Positions 56,406 through 64,000 of a DNA stretch of 64,000 nucleotides are shown here, one piece after another (position 1 is the first letter of the stretch; each line of letters opens with the position of its first letter). The position numbers were made by a program, and so were the translations under genes. The notes below the pieces were generated by a model. The model saw only the letters and a list, made by a program, of their open reading frames with translations. It had not been told where the DNA came from and ran no database searches. The stretch lies in assembly GCF_015291725.1 (NCBI RefSeq), contig NZ_CP030038.1, positions 7,305,001 to 7,369,000 on the forward strand, given 5' to 3'. Source of the DNA: Bradyrhizobium sp. CCBAU 51765. GTDB lineage: Bacteria; Pseudomonadota; Alphaproteobacteria; Rhizobiales; Xanthobacteraceae.

Positions 56406-56438
56406 TTCCCGTGCTCTAACCAGCTGAGCTACCCCGCC
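56362..56438 (-). tRNA. tRNA-Met (anticodon CAT, elongator type)
   Basis: 77 bases with encoded CCA. Acceptor GGCGGGG pairs with CCCCGCT (G1-U72 wobble), D-arm GCTC/GAGC, anticodon stem CGGGA/TCCTG with loop ATCATAA (anticodon CAT at 34-36), T-arm GGGGG-TTCGAGT-CCCTC. The body (GTAGCTCAG, TGGTTAGAGCAC, GGGGTC) is like elongator tRNA-Met; tRNA-Ile(CAT) is less likely. It is intact and marks the island border; its 3' half is the likely attachment site. Confidence 0.95.
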
Positions 56439-56596
56439 ACAGGGATCGCGGCGGCGACTGAGGCCGATCTCGCGAACGCGCGGCATATAAAGAAGCGAGC
56501 GACGGGAAGTCAAGCAAAGCGGGCCGCCTTTTTCCGGCCTCGCCGAGGCCAGGTCGCACAAGCTGCCCGGCGAATACAGCCTCTTTTTCAATGCGT

Positions 56597-56691
56597 TCGT
56601 CATGGCCGGGCTTGCCCTGGTCATCCTCGCCTTCAACGCCTTCATTCGCAGCCCAGGAACGTGGATGCCCGGGACAAGCCCGGGCACGACG
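56597..56691. repeat. Palindromic intergenic repeat
   Basis: Contains GTCATGGCCGGGCTTG and, about 60 bases on, GTGGATGCCCGGGACAAGCC with the GCCCGGG palindrome. This type of element is scattered through Bradyrhizobium and related genomes. It lies on the core side of the tRNA. Confidence 0.6.
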
Positions 56692-56712
56692 AGATCCTGG
56701 GGGACTAAAGGC

Positions 56713-57069
56713 CTATTTCGGCCTCACATTCGGATCGCCGCCGGGGCTGCCGGGGGGCGGGATCACCGGGGTGTTGCTGCCGGTGTCGGGGGCCGGCGCG
56801 TGCATGTCGGGGTCGATGCCGGAGGGCGGGCAGAGCACGCCGTCGGATTTGGCCAGCTTGTCGCCGAGCGGTTCCCGGGACTGGCCGGTGGTGGTGCCGT
56901 CGGCCTGACGATTCGGACGGTCCTGCGGCGTGCAATTGACCGCGTGCTGCGGGGACGGCGGCGCGGTCTGTTGCGGCGGTGTCGCCGGGGCGGGCGGGGC
57001 CTGCGCGATCGCGCTGCCTGAAGCGGCGATCAGGAGGCCAGCCAGAATGATGTGTGATGTCGTGCGCAT
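56713..57069 (-). CDS. Small exported Pro-rich protein, hypothetical
   Basis: 118 residues from MRTTSHI (57069). A clear signal peptide (TSHIILAGLLIAASGSAIAQ) is followed by a Pro/Ala/Gln-rich mature part with two cysteines (NCTPQD, VLCPPSG). No known family. Start chosen to give a normal signal peptide; the frame is open 14 codons further up. Probably periplasmic. Confidence 0.7.
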   Translation of the reverse strand: MRTTSHIILAGLLIAASGSAIAQAPPAPATPPQQTAPPSPQHAVNCTPQDRPNRQADGTTTGQSREPLGDKLAKSDGVLCPPSGIDPDMHAPAPDTGSNTPVIPPPGSPGGDPNVRPK

Positions 57070-57115
57070 GAAAAGGAAACGCACGCGCGGCGTCCCCTGT
57101 TCCCATGTCACGCAA

Positions 57116-57754
57116 TCACGATTTGCGGTAGCGGATCAGGGAGAAATGGCCCATCGGCGGCATGGGGCGGCGCTCGGTGAGGGTGATGCCGCCGTGCCTG
57201 GCGGCCCAGTTGACGAGGCGGGCCCACGGGAATTCCGGGCGCCAGCCGAGGCGGCGGGCGATGGGGGCGAAGGCGAGCTCGAACAGCTTTCGGGGGCCGC
57301 TCTCGGCGCCGATGTGGTTGACGAGGATCAGCTCGCCGCCGGGCTTGAGCACGCGGACGAACTCGTCGAGCGTACCTTCGGGATCGGGCACGGCAGTGAT
57401 GACATATTGCGCGACCACCGCGTCGAAGAATTTGTCGGGGAAGGCGAGGTTCTTCGCATCCATCACGGAGAGCACTTCGACGTTGCTCAAGCGAAGCGCG
57501 CGCACGCGCGCCTGCGCCTTGCGCAACATCGGCTCGGAAATGTCGACGCCGCAGATCTTCGTCGTGCGCGCGTAGTCGGAGAGCGAAAGCCCGGTGCCGA
57601 CGCCGACGTCGAGAATGCGGCCGCCGATGCGGTCGGCCTCCGCGATGGTCGACTGCCTTCCGGCGTCGAACACCTTGCCGAACACGAGATCATAGACCGG
57701 CGCCCAGCGGCCATAGGCCTTCTCGACCCCGGCCCGCGAGATGTCTGCTGCCAT
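57116..57754 (-). CDS. pmtA: SAM-dependent methyltransferase, PmtA-like
   Basis: Probable phosphatidylethanolamine N-methyltransferase, making phosphatidylcholine. The 212-residue protein has YGRWAPVYDLVFGKVF at the start, the SAM motif ILDVGVGTGLSLSDYA, an acidic ICGVDISEPML, and ends GHFSLIRYRK, the pattern of alphaproteobacterial PmtA. I start at MAADISRAG (57754); longer readings upstream pass through a repeat element and are artefacts. A UbiE-type role is the alternative. Confidence 0.8.
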   Translation of the reverse strand: MAADISRAGVEKAYGRWAPVYDLVFGKVFDAGRQSTIAEADRIGGRILDVGVGTGLSLSDYARTTKICGVDISEPMLRKAQARVRALRLSNVEVLSVMDAKNLAFPDKFFDAVVAQYVITAVPDPEGTLDEFVRVLKPGGELILVNHIGAESGPRKLFELAFAPIARRLGWRPEFPWARLVNWAARHGGITLTERRPMPPMGHFSLIRYRKS

Positions 57755-57835
57755 GCCCCCCTGCCCTGCGCGAAGATTCTCTAATAAGGTGTGTTTGTTG
57801 GTGAGAACGGATCCTGCCCCGCGCGCGGTCTGGAG

Positions 57836-57953
57836 CCTCTCCCGCTTGCGGGAGAGGTCGCGCCGAAGGCGCGGGTGAGGGTTCTCTCCCCACCGGGAGT
57901 ATCCCATTGCGGAAGCACCCTCTCCCCAACCCTCTCCCGCAGGCGGGAGAGGG
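57836..57953. repeat. Intergenic inverted-repeat element
   Basis: Two near-identical hairpins, CCTCTCCCGC/GCGGGAGAGG at 57836-57857 and CCCTCTCCCGC/GCGGGAGAGGG at 57930-57953, flank CGCGCCGAAGGCGCG. A widespread palindromic element of Bradyrhizobium/Rhodopseudomonas chromosomes, between pmtA and mnmA. Confidence 0.8.
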
Positions 57954-58001
57954 AGCGCACTTCCGGTCTCGCGAGAGTGCAGTCCGATGATCTCATGATG
58001 A

Positions 58002-59183
58002 TCAGCCGCGGACCACTTCCGCCAGTGGGCGCGAGGTAGCAGCGCCGACCTTCGCCGCGGCGCTCTGGATGAAGCCGCCGCCCAGCACGCGGGCCTGGCC
58101 GCTGGCTGCGTCGTAGAACACGCAGGCCTGGCCGGGCGAGACGCCCTCCTCGCCGGCGACGAGCTCGACCTCGTATTGGCCATTGCCGCCGCGCAGCCAC
58201 GCCGGCTGGGGGCTGCGGGTCGAGCGCACGCGCACGAACATCTCGAGGCCGCCGCCGATCGCGCTGTCGATGTCGCCATCGCCGATCCAGTTGACGTCGC
58301 GCAGCACGATGCGGTGCATCTTCAGCGCATCGCGCGGACCAACGACGACGCGGCGGTGCGCTGCATCCAGCCGCACCACGAACAGCGGCGAACCGGATGC
58401 GATGCCGAGGCCGCGGCGCTGGCCGACGGTGAAATTGGCGATGCCGTTGTGCCGGCCGAGCACGCGCCCCGAGAGATCGACGATGTCGCCGGGGTCCATC
58501 GCGTTCGGACGCAGGCGCGTGATGATGTCGGTGTAGCGGCCCGTCGGCACGAAGCAGATGTCCTGGCTGTCGTGCTTGTCGGCGACCGCGAGCCCAAAGC
58601 GGCGCGCCAGCTCGCGGGTCTGCGGCTTAGTCATGTCGCCGAGCGGAAAGCGCAGGAAGTCGAGCTGCTCGCGTGTGGTCGCGAACAGGAAATAGCTCTG
58701 GTCGCGGTCGGCATCGGCCGCGCAGACCAGCGCGCGCGAGCCATCGGGCAGGCGGCGGGAGGCAACATAATGACCTGTCGCGAGCGCCTGCGCGCCGAGC
58801 TCACGCGCGGTCTTCAGGAGGTCGCGGAACTTGACCGAGCGGTTGCACTCGACGCACGGCACCGGCGTCTCGCCGAGCGCGTAGGAATCTGCAAAATTGT
58901 CGATGACGGACTCGCGAAAGCGGTCCTCGTAGTCGAGCACGTAATGGGGAATGCCGAGCTTGGCCGCGACATCGCGGGCGTCGTGGATGTCCTGGCCCGC
59001 GCAGCAGGCGCCCTTGCGGTGGGTCGCCGCGCCATGGTCGTAGAGCTGCAGCGTGATGCCGACGACGTCGTAGCCTTCCGCCTTCAGCAGCGCAGCCGTC
59101 GTCGAAGAATCGACGCCGCCCGACATGGCGACGACGACCCTGGTGTCTTCGGGACGGCCTTCGAGATCCAGACTATTCAGCAT
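58002..59183 (-). CDS. mnmA: MnmA, tRNA-specific 2-thiouridylase
   Basis: Adds sulfur to U34 of tRNA-Glu, -Gln and -Lys. The 393-residue protein has the PP-loop VVAMSGGVDSSTTAALL near the start, the catalytic Cys pair in TPVPCVECNR and SQDICFVPTG, and VGQRRGLGI. I start at MLNSLDLEG (59183); the frame is open for another 22 Arg-rich codons that do not fit the family. Housekeeping gene. Confidence 0.95.
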   Translation of the reverse strand: MLNSLDLEGRPEDTRVVVAMSGGVDSSTTAALLKAEGYDVVGITLQLYDHGAATHRKGACCAGQDIHDARDVAAKLGIPHYVLDYEDRFRESVIDNFADSYALGETPVPCVECNRSVKFRDLLKTARELGAQALATGHYVASRRLPDGSRALVCAADADRDQSYFLFATTREQLDFLRFPLGDMTKPQTRELARRFGLAVADKHDSQDICFVPTGRYTDIITRLRPNAMDPGDIVDLSGRVLGRHNGIANFTVGQRRGLGIASGSPLFVVRLDAAHRRVVVGPRDALKMHRIVLRDVNWIGDGDIDSAIGGGLEMFVRVRSTRSPQPAWLRGGNGQYEVELVAGEEGVSPGQACVFYDAASGQARVLGGGFIQSAAAKVGAATSRPLAEVVRG

Positions 59184-59534
59184 GGGCCTTAAAGCGTTGT
59201 GACGGCGGCGTAGCGCGATCCGCGATTGCTGTGCCTTCTCGCGGGACATCGGCGATCCCCCGGAACTTTAGTTCCCGAAGGGCACGGCTGCCCAAGTCGA
59301 AAGCGGCTGAGAGTGACCTCTTTAATATAGGCGGCATTCCGGTGAAGCAATCACGCGAGCAGCCAGCTTAGGGCAATTCTTGCCGGGGCCGGCAGAAATG
59401 GCGGGGACGCCGGCGCGCTGCCGGGCGACGATATAAACAATCAACATATTGATTTTGCTGTATAAATTTACATGGAGGGACACTGGCCCGCTCCTTGCTA
59501 CCCCTTGTCCGAAGTTGCTTCCAAGGGGTCGCCT

Positions 59535-61133
59535 GTGGTTGGTCGTACGTCAGATGTCGTGGCAAGCGTGCAAGTCCAGAGCGCGCAGCAAAAGCCTGCC
59601 CGGTCGCAAGCCTCGAAAGACACCCCCGCGAGCGACGCTTTCGGCTCGCTGGTCGACAGCAATACCCAGGCAATCGCCAACAAGGCGCAGGACACAGCCC
59701 CGCGCCGGAGCGATTCGACGTCATCCTCCACGGCATCCGACCGAAGTCCGCGCGACACCTCTTCCACGGAGCAGCCTTCGCAGAGCAAGGCGAGCGACGA
59801 TACCGAGACGTCTGCGCCGGCGAAGAACGACAAGAGCGACGCGGCCGGCGATTCCGCCAAGGACGCCGGCAAGATCAAGGACAAGTCCGAGACATCGGAC
59901 GCCAAATCGACGGACGAATCCGACGAGACCAAGGGCGACAAGACCGACGGCACCGACGCTCCAGCCGCCGCCGTCGATGCGGCTGCCGCCGCGTCGACTG
60001 ATGCGACGCAGCCCACCCTGCCCGATCCGAACGCGATTGTCGTTGCCGCGCCCGTCGTGCCGGCCGATCCGAATGCGGCTGCGAGCCAGGCCGGCGATGC
60101 CGCCGCCTCGCCGCTGACGATCGCCGCAGCAGGTCTTGCCGCCAGTGCCTCCACTGCGGCGCAGATCGCCGGCAACAAGACCGATACCGCCGGCGACAAG
60201 AGCGCCAAGGCCGCGGGCGCCGAGGTCGATGCCGAGACCACGACGACGCTCGGCGAGACCGCGACCGGAGCGAGCGAGGCGACCGCGACCGAGGCAAAGG
60301 CCAATGGCGGACTGATCGCCGCCGTCAGCCAGGGCACGCCGAAGACCTCGTTCAAGGACGCCGCAACCGCGCAGGCCCAGAGCGACGTCTCGAATATCGG
60401 CCAGGACACCGGCAAGGCGAACGCCGCGCAGGCTCCGGCGACCGCGACGGCCGCGCATCCGCAAGCCGCAAAGCCGCAGGCAGATGGCGGAGCGACCGAG
60501 GCCAAGGCAGCCCTCGCCGACCGCGCCGCCGACCCGGCACAAGGCGCGCCAGCCACGCACACGCATGCGGGTGCGCAAGCCACCATCGCGCCGACGGATC
60601 CCGGTGCGCAGGCCGCTTCCGCCGTGCAGGCGCCGCTGACCAATACGACCTCGGCCGCCACAGCATCGACCGCGACGCTCACCGCGACCGCCGCAACCCA
60701 TGCGGCCGTGCCGATCAGCGGCGTGCCGATCGAGATCGCGGCTGCCATTCGCGCCGGCAAGTCCCGGTTCGACATCAGCCTCGACCCGGCAGAGCTCGGC
60801 CGCATCGACGTCCGCATCAATGTCGACCGCAACGGCCAGGTCACCTCGCATCTTACGGTGGAGAAGCCGGAGACGCTGTCGATGCTCAAGCAGGACGCAC
60901 CGCAATTGCAGCGCGCGCTCGACGATGCAGGCTTCAAGACCGGCAGCAACGGGCTGTCCTTCAGCCTGCGCGACCAGAATTCATCGGGTCAGAATTCCGG
61001 GCAGAATCACGAGAATGGCGGCAATGCCCGCCGGCTGATCATCAGCGAGGACGAAACCGTTGCCGCCGCGCCCGTCGGACGCGGCTACGGCCGCATGCTC
61101 GGGTCGAGCAGCGGCGTCGACATCAGAGTGTGA
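59535..61133 (+). CDS. fliK: FliK-like flagellar hook-length control protein
   Basis: Controls hook length and the substrate switch of flagellar export. About 532 residues, mostly Ala/Asp/Thr-rich and low-complexity, with the conserved C-terminal FliK domain (SRFDISLDPAELGRIDVRIN, HLTVEKPETLSMLKQDAPQL, ALDDAGFKTGSNGLSFSLRD). The start is a GTG at 59535, placed six bases after AAGGGG; an ATG at 59472 has no ribosome site. It is followed by flgD after 13 bases. The variable N-terminal part makes the family hard to recognise by itself. Confidence 0.85.
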   Translation: MVGRTSDVVASVQVQSAQQKPARSQASKDTPASDAFGSLVDSNTQAIANKAQDTAPRRSDSTSSSTASDRSPRDTSSTEQPSQSKASDDTETSAPAKNDKSDAAGDSAKDAGKIKDKSETSDAKSTDESDETKGDKTDGTDAPAAAVDAAAAASTDATQPTLPDPNAIVVAAPVVPADPNAAASQAGDAAASPLTIAAAGLAASASTAAQIAGNKTDTAGDKSAKAAGAEVDAETTTTLGETATGASEATATEAKANGGLIAAVSQGTPKTSFKDAATAQAQSDVSNIGQDTGKANAAQAPATATAAHPQAAKPQADGGATEAKAALADRAADPAQGAPATHTHAGAQATIAPTDPGAQAASAVQAPLTNTTSAATASTATLTATAATHAAVPISGVPIEIAAAIRAGKSRFDISLDPAELGRIDVRINVDRNGQVTSHLTVEKPETLSMLKQDAPQLQRALDDAGFKTGSNGLSFSLRDQNSSGQNSGQNHENGGNARRLIISEDETVAAAPVGRGYGRMLGSSSGVDIRV

Positions 61134-61146
61134 GGAGTATTCAAAA

Positions 61147-61845
61147 ATGGCCACCACGAATGCCGCCACCGCCCCTTCCGTCGTCTCCGGCACCACCGAC
61201 ATCCCGAAATCCTCCTCGATGAGCTCGACCACGGGGTCGACGCTCGCAAGCAACTTTCAGACGTTCCTGACGCTGCTGACGACGCAGCTCCAGAACCAGA
61301 ACCCGCTGGATCCGCTCGACACCAACCAGTTCACCCAGCAGCTGGTGCAGTTCGCCGGCGTCGAGCAGCAGCTCAAGACCAACGATTCGCTGGCCCAGCT
61401 CGTCACCCTCCAGCAGACCACGCAGGCGACCCAAGCGTTGGGCTTCGTCGGCAAGACCGCGCTGGTCGACGGCTCGACGACGAGCATGACGAACTCGGCG
61501 GCGATTTGGCATCTCAACGTGCCGACGGACTCCACCGTCGAGATCTCCATCGCCAATTCCAGCGGCCAGACCGTGTTCACCGGCAAATACAGCTCCTCCG
61601 CCGGCACCGACATTCCCTTCACCTGGAACGGCATGGGCAATGACGGCACGCAATGGCCCGACGGCAAGTACACGATCTCGGCCACGGGCAAGGACGTGGC
61701 GAACAACAATGTCGGCATCGCCGCGCAGGTGCAGGGCGTGGTGTCGTCGGTCGACCTGACCCAGTCGCCGCCGCTACTCACCATCGACGGTGCCAGCTAC
61801 ACGCTGAGCCAGGTCAAGAGCATCATCGCGACAAGCGCCTATTGA
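61147..61845 (+). CDS. flgD: FlgD, flagellar hook-capping protein
   Basis: Scaffold cap needed for hook polymerisation. The 232-residue product has the FlgD core LASNFQTFLTLLTTQLQNQN followed by PLDPLDTNQFTQQLVQFAGVEQQ, then the FlgD Ig-like part (TWNGMGNDGTQWPDG). Start at ATG 61147, directly after fliK; the frame open to 61060 overlaps fliK and is not used. Confidence 0.95.
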   Translation: MATTNAATAPSVVSGTTDIPKSSSMSSTTGSTLASNFQTFLTLLTTQLQNQNPLDPLDTNQFTQQLVQFAGVEQQLKTNDSLAQLVTLQQTTQATQALGFVGKTALVDGSTTSMTNSAAIWHLNVPTDSTVEISIANSSGQTVFTGKYSSSAGTDIPFTWNGMGNDGTQWPDGKYTISATGKDVANNNVGIAAQVQGVVSSVDLTQSPPLLTIDGASYTLSQVKSIIATSAY

Positions 61846-62269
61846 GGGGAAACGCTGCAACGACAAATTCAGTTGTCATCCCAGCGAAAGCGGGGATCCA
61901 CACCCCAGGAAGTCGTTTTCGCGCGAGGCAGTAACCCCGAGTCTTCGTAAGAACGACTCCCTGGGGTTTATGGGTCCCGGGCTCGCGCGGAGCCTGTCAT
62001 CGGGCCGCGCTTCGCGCGGACCCGTTGGCGCGCCCCGGGACGACGGTTGGGGCCTCGGCGGCACCGCGCTCGGGTCCGGTTCGTTAGTAAAGTATTTACC
62101 TTCTGCCCCGCTTGGCCCGCCGGAATCGCGTCTCCCGCCGGTCGAGACGGCCTTGTTCCCGCAAGTTTCAACGAGAATTGTATTGAAGCCTTAGGCTTAG
62201 CGGATTTTTAAGCCGCGGGGCGTAGGGTTACTGGCGTGAGTTCAGTGGTTGAGAGTTTGTGAGTACGCC
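61846..62269. repeat. Intergenic repeat between flgD and sciP
   Basis: Holds a long inverted repeat, CCCCAGGAAGTCGTT at 61903-61917 with AACGACTCCCTGGGG at 61952-61966, flanked by GTCATCCCAGCGAAAGCG and by GGGCCGCGCTTCGCGCGGACC, ending at CCCCGGGACGACGG near 62048. This is typical of Bradyrhizobium dispersed repeats. No gene in the stretch. Confidence 0.7.
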
Positions 62270-62545
62270 ATGACAGAACCCCATCGCCCGAGGGTAAAAT
62301 ACGTCATCGGGCCGGACGGCAGTCCGTTGACGATCGCGGATCTGCCTGCTCCGGGCACCAAACGCTGGGTCATCCGCCGCAAGGCCGAAGTCGTCGCCGC
62401 TGTCCGTGGTGGACTTCTCTCGCTCGAGGAGGCCTGCAGCCGTTATACCCTGACGGTAGACGAATTCCTCTCCTGGCAGTTTTCCATCGACCAGCACGGT
62501 CTGGCGGGTCTTCGCACCACCCGCATCCAGCAATATCGCCAGTAG
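62270..62545 (+). CDS. sciP: SciP/DUF1153, CtrA inhibitor
   Basis: Small helix-turn-helix protein that binds and restrains the cell-cycle regulator CtrA. The 91-residue product has the conserved LPAPGTKRWVIRRKAEVVAA, GGLLSLEEACSRYTLTVDEF and FLSWQ pattern. Start at MTEPHRP (62270). It lies between flagellar genes, as in many alphaproteobacteria, and CtrA itself controls flagellar genes. Confidence 0.92.
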   Translation: MTEPHRPRVKYVIGPDGSPLTIADLPAPGTKRWVIRRKAEVVAAVRGGLLSLEEACSRYTLTVDEFLSWQFSIDQHGLAGLRTTRIQQYRQ

Positions 62546-62574
62546 GCGATCCGGAAATCTGCGGCTTTTGAAGA

Positions 62575-62607
62575 AAATCGGCCTCGCCCTGCGAGGCCGA
62601 TTTTTTT
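62575..62607 (+). terminator. Intrinsic terminator after sciP
   Basis: AAATCGGCCTCGC / GCGAGGCCGATTT with a three-base loop (CCT) and a T-run, 30 bases after the sciP stop. It isolates sciP from fliF. Confidence 0.93.
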
Positions 62608-62631
62608 GATGATGCAGTTTTGTCCGACCTC

Positions 62632-62649
62632 TTAACTCTCGTTAACCAT
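62632..62649 (+). promoter_or_regulatory. Possible CtrA binding site in front of fliF
   Basis: Reads TTAACTCTCGTTAACCAT: two TTAA half-sites and the known half-site TTAACCAT. The gap between the halves is six rather than the usual seven bases. It is about 80 bases upstream of fliF, a CtrA-dependent gene in Caulobacter. Confidence 0.45.
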
Positions 62650-62726
62650 ATCGAAACCATCACCTAGGCAATAATTGCCCACTCGGCCTTTCCGGTGAAA
62701 GCGGCCGAATCTGTTGGGGCGGTTGC

Positions 62727-64000
62727 TTGCAAGGGCTTGCGGACTTTCTGAAGAGTATCGGTGCCGCCCGGTTCGGGGCGATGATCGCGGTCACTGCCGC
62801 GCTCATCGGCTTCTTCGCCTTCGTCATCATGCGCGTCACCACGCCGCAGATGACGACGCTGTTCACGGACCTCAGCGTCGAGGATTCCTCCAGCATCATC
62901 AAGGACCTGGAACGCCAGGGCATCCAGTTCGAGATCCGCAATGAGGGCTCCATCATCATGGTGCCCAAGGACAAGGTCACGCGGCTGCGGATGAAGCTCG
63001 CCGAGGGCGGCCTGCCCAAGGGTGGCGGCGTCGGCTACGAGGTGTTCGACAAGTCGGACGCACTCGGCACCACCTCCTTCGTCCAGAACATCAATCATCT
63101 CCGCGCGCTGGAGGGCGAGCTCGCCCGCACCATCCGCGCCATCGACCGCATCCAGGCCGCGCGCGTCCATCTGGTGCTGCCCGAGCGCCCGCTGTTTGCG
63201 CGCGAGGCGCCGGAGCCGTCGGCCTCGATCGTGGTCCGCGTCCGCGGCTCGCTGGAAGCCCAGCAGATCCGCGCCATCCGCCATCTCGTCGCCTCCGCCG
63301 TCAACGGGCTGAAGCCGCAGCGGGTCTCGATCGTCGACGAGGCCGGCCAGCTGCTCGCCGACGGCGCGGCGACCGATCCGGAGCAGACGGTCGGAGACGA
63401 GCGCCGCATCGCCTTCGAAAAGCGCTTGCGCAAGCAGGTCGAGGACATCGTCTCCTCCGTGGTCGGTTCGGGTCGCGCCCGCGTGCAGCTCTCCGCTGAT
63501 TTCGACTTCAACAAGATCACCCAGACCTCGGACAAGTTCGACCCCGAAGGCCGCGTGCTGCGCTCGAGCCAGACCCGCGAAGAGCAGAGCATGACCGCCG
63601 ACAACAACGGCCAGGTCACCGTCAACAACGAGTTGCCCGGCAACCAGCAGAACAACGCCGCCGCCGTCGCCAAGGACCAGAGCAAGAAGTCCGAAGAGAC
63701 CAACAATTACGAGATCTCCCGCACCACCAAGACCGAAGTGACCGAGGCCGGCCGGGTCAACCGCATCTCGGTCGCGGTGCTGGTCGACGGCATCTACAGC
63801 AAGAACGACAAGGGCGAGCTGGCCTACCAGGACCGCACCAAGGAGCAGCTCGACAGCATCGCCACCCTGGTGCGCTCGGCGATCGGCTTCGACCAGAAGC
63901 GCGGCGACCAGGTCGAGGTCGTGAATCTGCGCTTTGCCGACGCGCCTTCCACCGCGCCGATCGGCGAGTCCTCAGGTTTCCTCGGCATGCTCCAGTTCAC
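62727..64000 (+). CDS. fliF: FliF, flagellar MS-ring protein (3' end outside window)
   Basis: Forms the MS ring, the membrane base of the flagellum. About 424 codons are visible. It has a first transmembrane segment (FGAMIAVTAALIGFFAFVIM), then the secretin-like domains (GGLPKGGGVGYEVFDKSDALG, HLRALEGELARTI, ARVHLVLPERPLF). The start is read as TTG at 62727 (LQGLADFLKS), with GGGGCGG upstream; no ATG fits. The gene continues past the right edge. Confidence 0.93.
   Translation, partial: MQGLADFLKSIGAARFGAMIAVTAALIGFFAFVIMRVTTPQMTTLFTDLSVEDSSSIIKDLERQGIQFEIRNEGSIIMVPKDKVTRLRMKLAEGGLPKGGGVGYEVFDKSDALGTTSFVQNINHLRALEGELARTIRAIDRIQAARVHLVLPERPLFAREAPEPSASIVVRVRGSLEAQQIRAIRHLVASAVNGLKPQRVSIVDEAGQLLADGAATDPEQTVGDERRIAFEKRLRKQVEDIVSSVVGSGRARVQLSADFDFNKITQTSDKFDPEGRVLRSSQTREEQSMTADNNGQVTVNNELPGNQQNNAAAVAKDQSKKSEETNNYEISRTTKTEVTEAGRVNRISVAVLVDGIYSKNDKGELAYQDRTKEQLDSIATLVRSAIGFDQKRGDQVEVVNLRFADAPSTAPIGESSGFLGMLQF

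Noticed and set aside
59498..60949. Long minus-strand frames opposite fliK
   Set aside because: Caused by the low-complexity, GC-rich fliK sequence; no domain recognised.

Overview
The window reads as the right-hand end of a symbiosis / nitrogen-fixation island in a Bradyrhizobium-type alphaproteobacterium, followed by about 7.5 kb of core chromosome. The evidence is the 500-residue NifD, NodV/NodW with NodW Asp70, an orphan nod box, NodM/NoeL/NolK, a hupSLCDFGHK-hypABFCDE cluster in rhizobial order, and a flagellar fliK-flgD-sciP-fliF core segment with typical Bradyrhizobium intergenic repeats.

Region 1 (1-25.5 kb, everything on the minus strand) is a nitrogenase and hydrogenase block. Read in the direction of transcription it holds hupS-L-C-D-F-G-H-K-hypA-B-F-C-D-E (uptake [NiFe] hydrogenase and its maturation), ald (alanine dehydrogenase), a 2[4Fe-4S] ferredoxin with sufB-C-D-S (Fe-S cluster assembly), then nifD-nifK-nifE (nifE runs off the left edge). 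Three promoters of the NifA/sigma-54 type can be read directly: in front of nifD, in front of the ferredoxin-suf operon (imperfect -12) and in front of hupS. Hydrogenase, Fe-S supply and nitrogenase are therefore probably one NifA regulon: nitrogenase makes H2, Hup recycles it, and Suf and ferredoxin supply clusters and electrons. Most genes overlap or nearly touch, so translational coupling is extensive.

Region 2 (25.5-54.6 kb) is accessory and partly decayed. It contains a frameshifted DUF418 membrane protein, an HWE histidine-kinase relic, an orphan modB, a well-conserved nod box with no obvious dedicated gene, dctA with its own sigma-54 promoter, nodV-nodW plus a third receiver, a GH127 beta-L-arabinofuranosidase with all key residues, nodM, noeL-nolK, a frameshifted MFS transporter, an orphan RND permease, and about 4 kb of debris including a panC tail.

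Region 3 (54.7-56.4 kb) is the island edge: a large serine recombinase whose reading frame ends inside the 3' half of a tRNA-Met(CAT) gene.

Region 4 (56.4-64 kb) is core chromosome: a small exported protein, a PmtA-like methyltransferase, mnmA, fliK, flgD, sciP and the start of fliF, separated by palindromic intergenic repeats.

Main points for a second look: the orphan nod box upstream of dctA, the GH127 enzyme inside a symbiosis island, the nitrogenase-linked suf operon with a compositionally distinct sufB, and the reduced hup cluster (no hupI/hupJ, hupUV or hoxA seen) carrying a NifA-type promoter. All identifications come from reading the sequence; no database search was possible.
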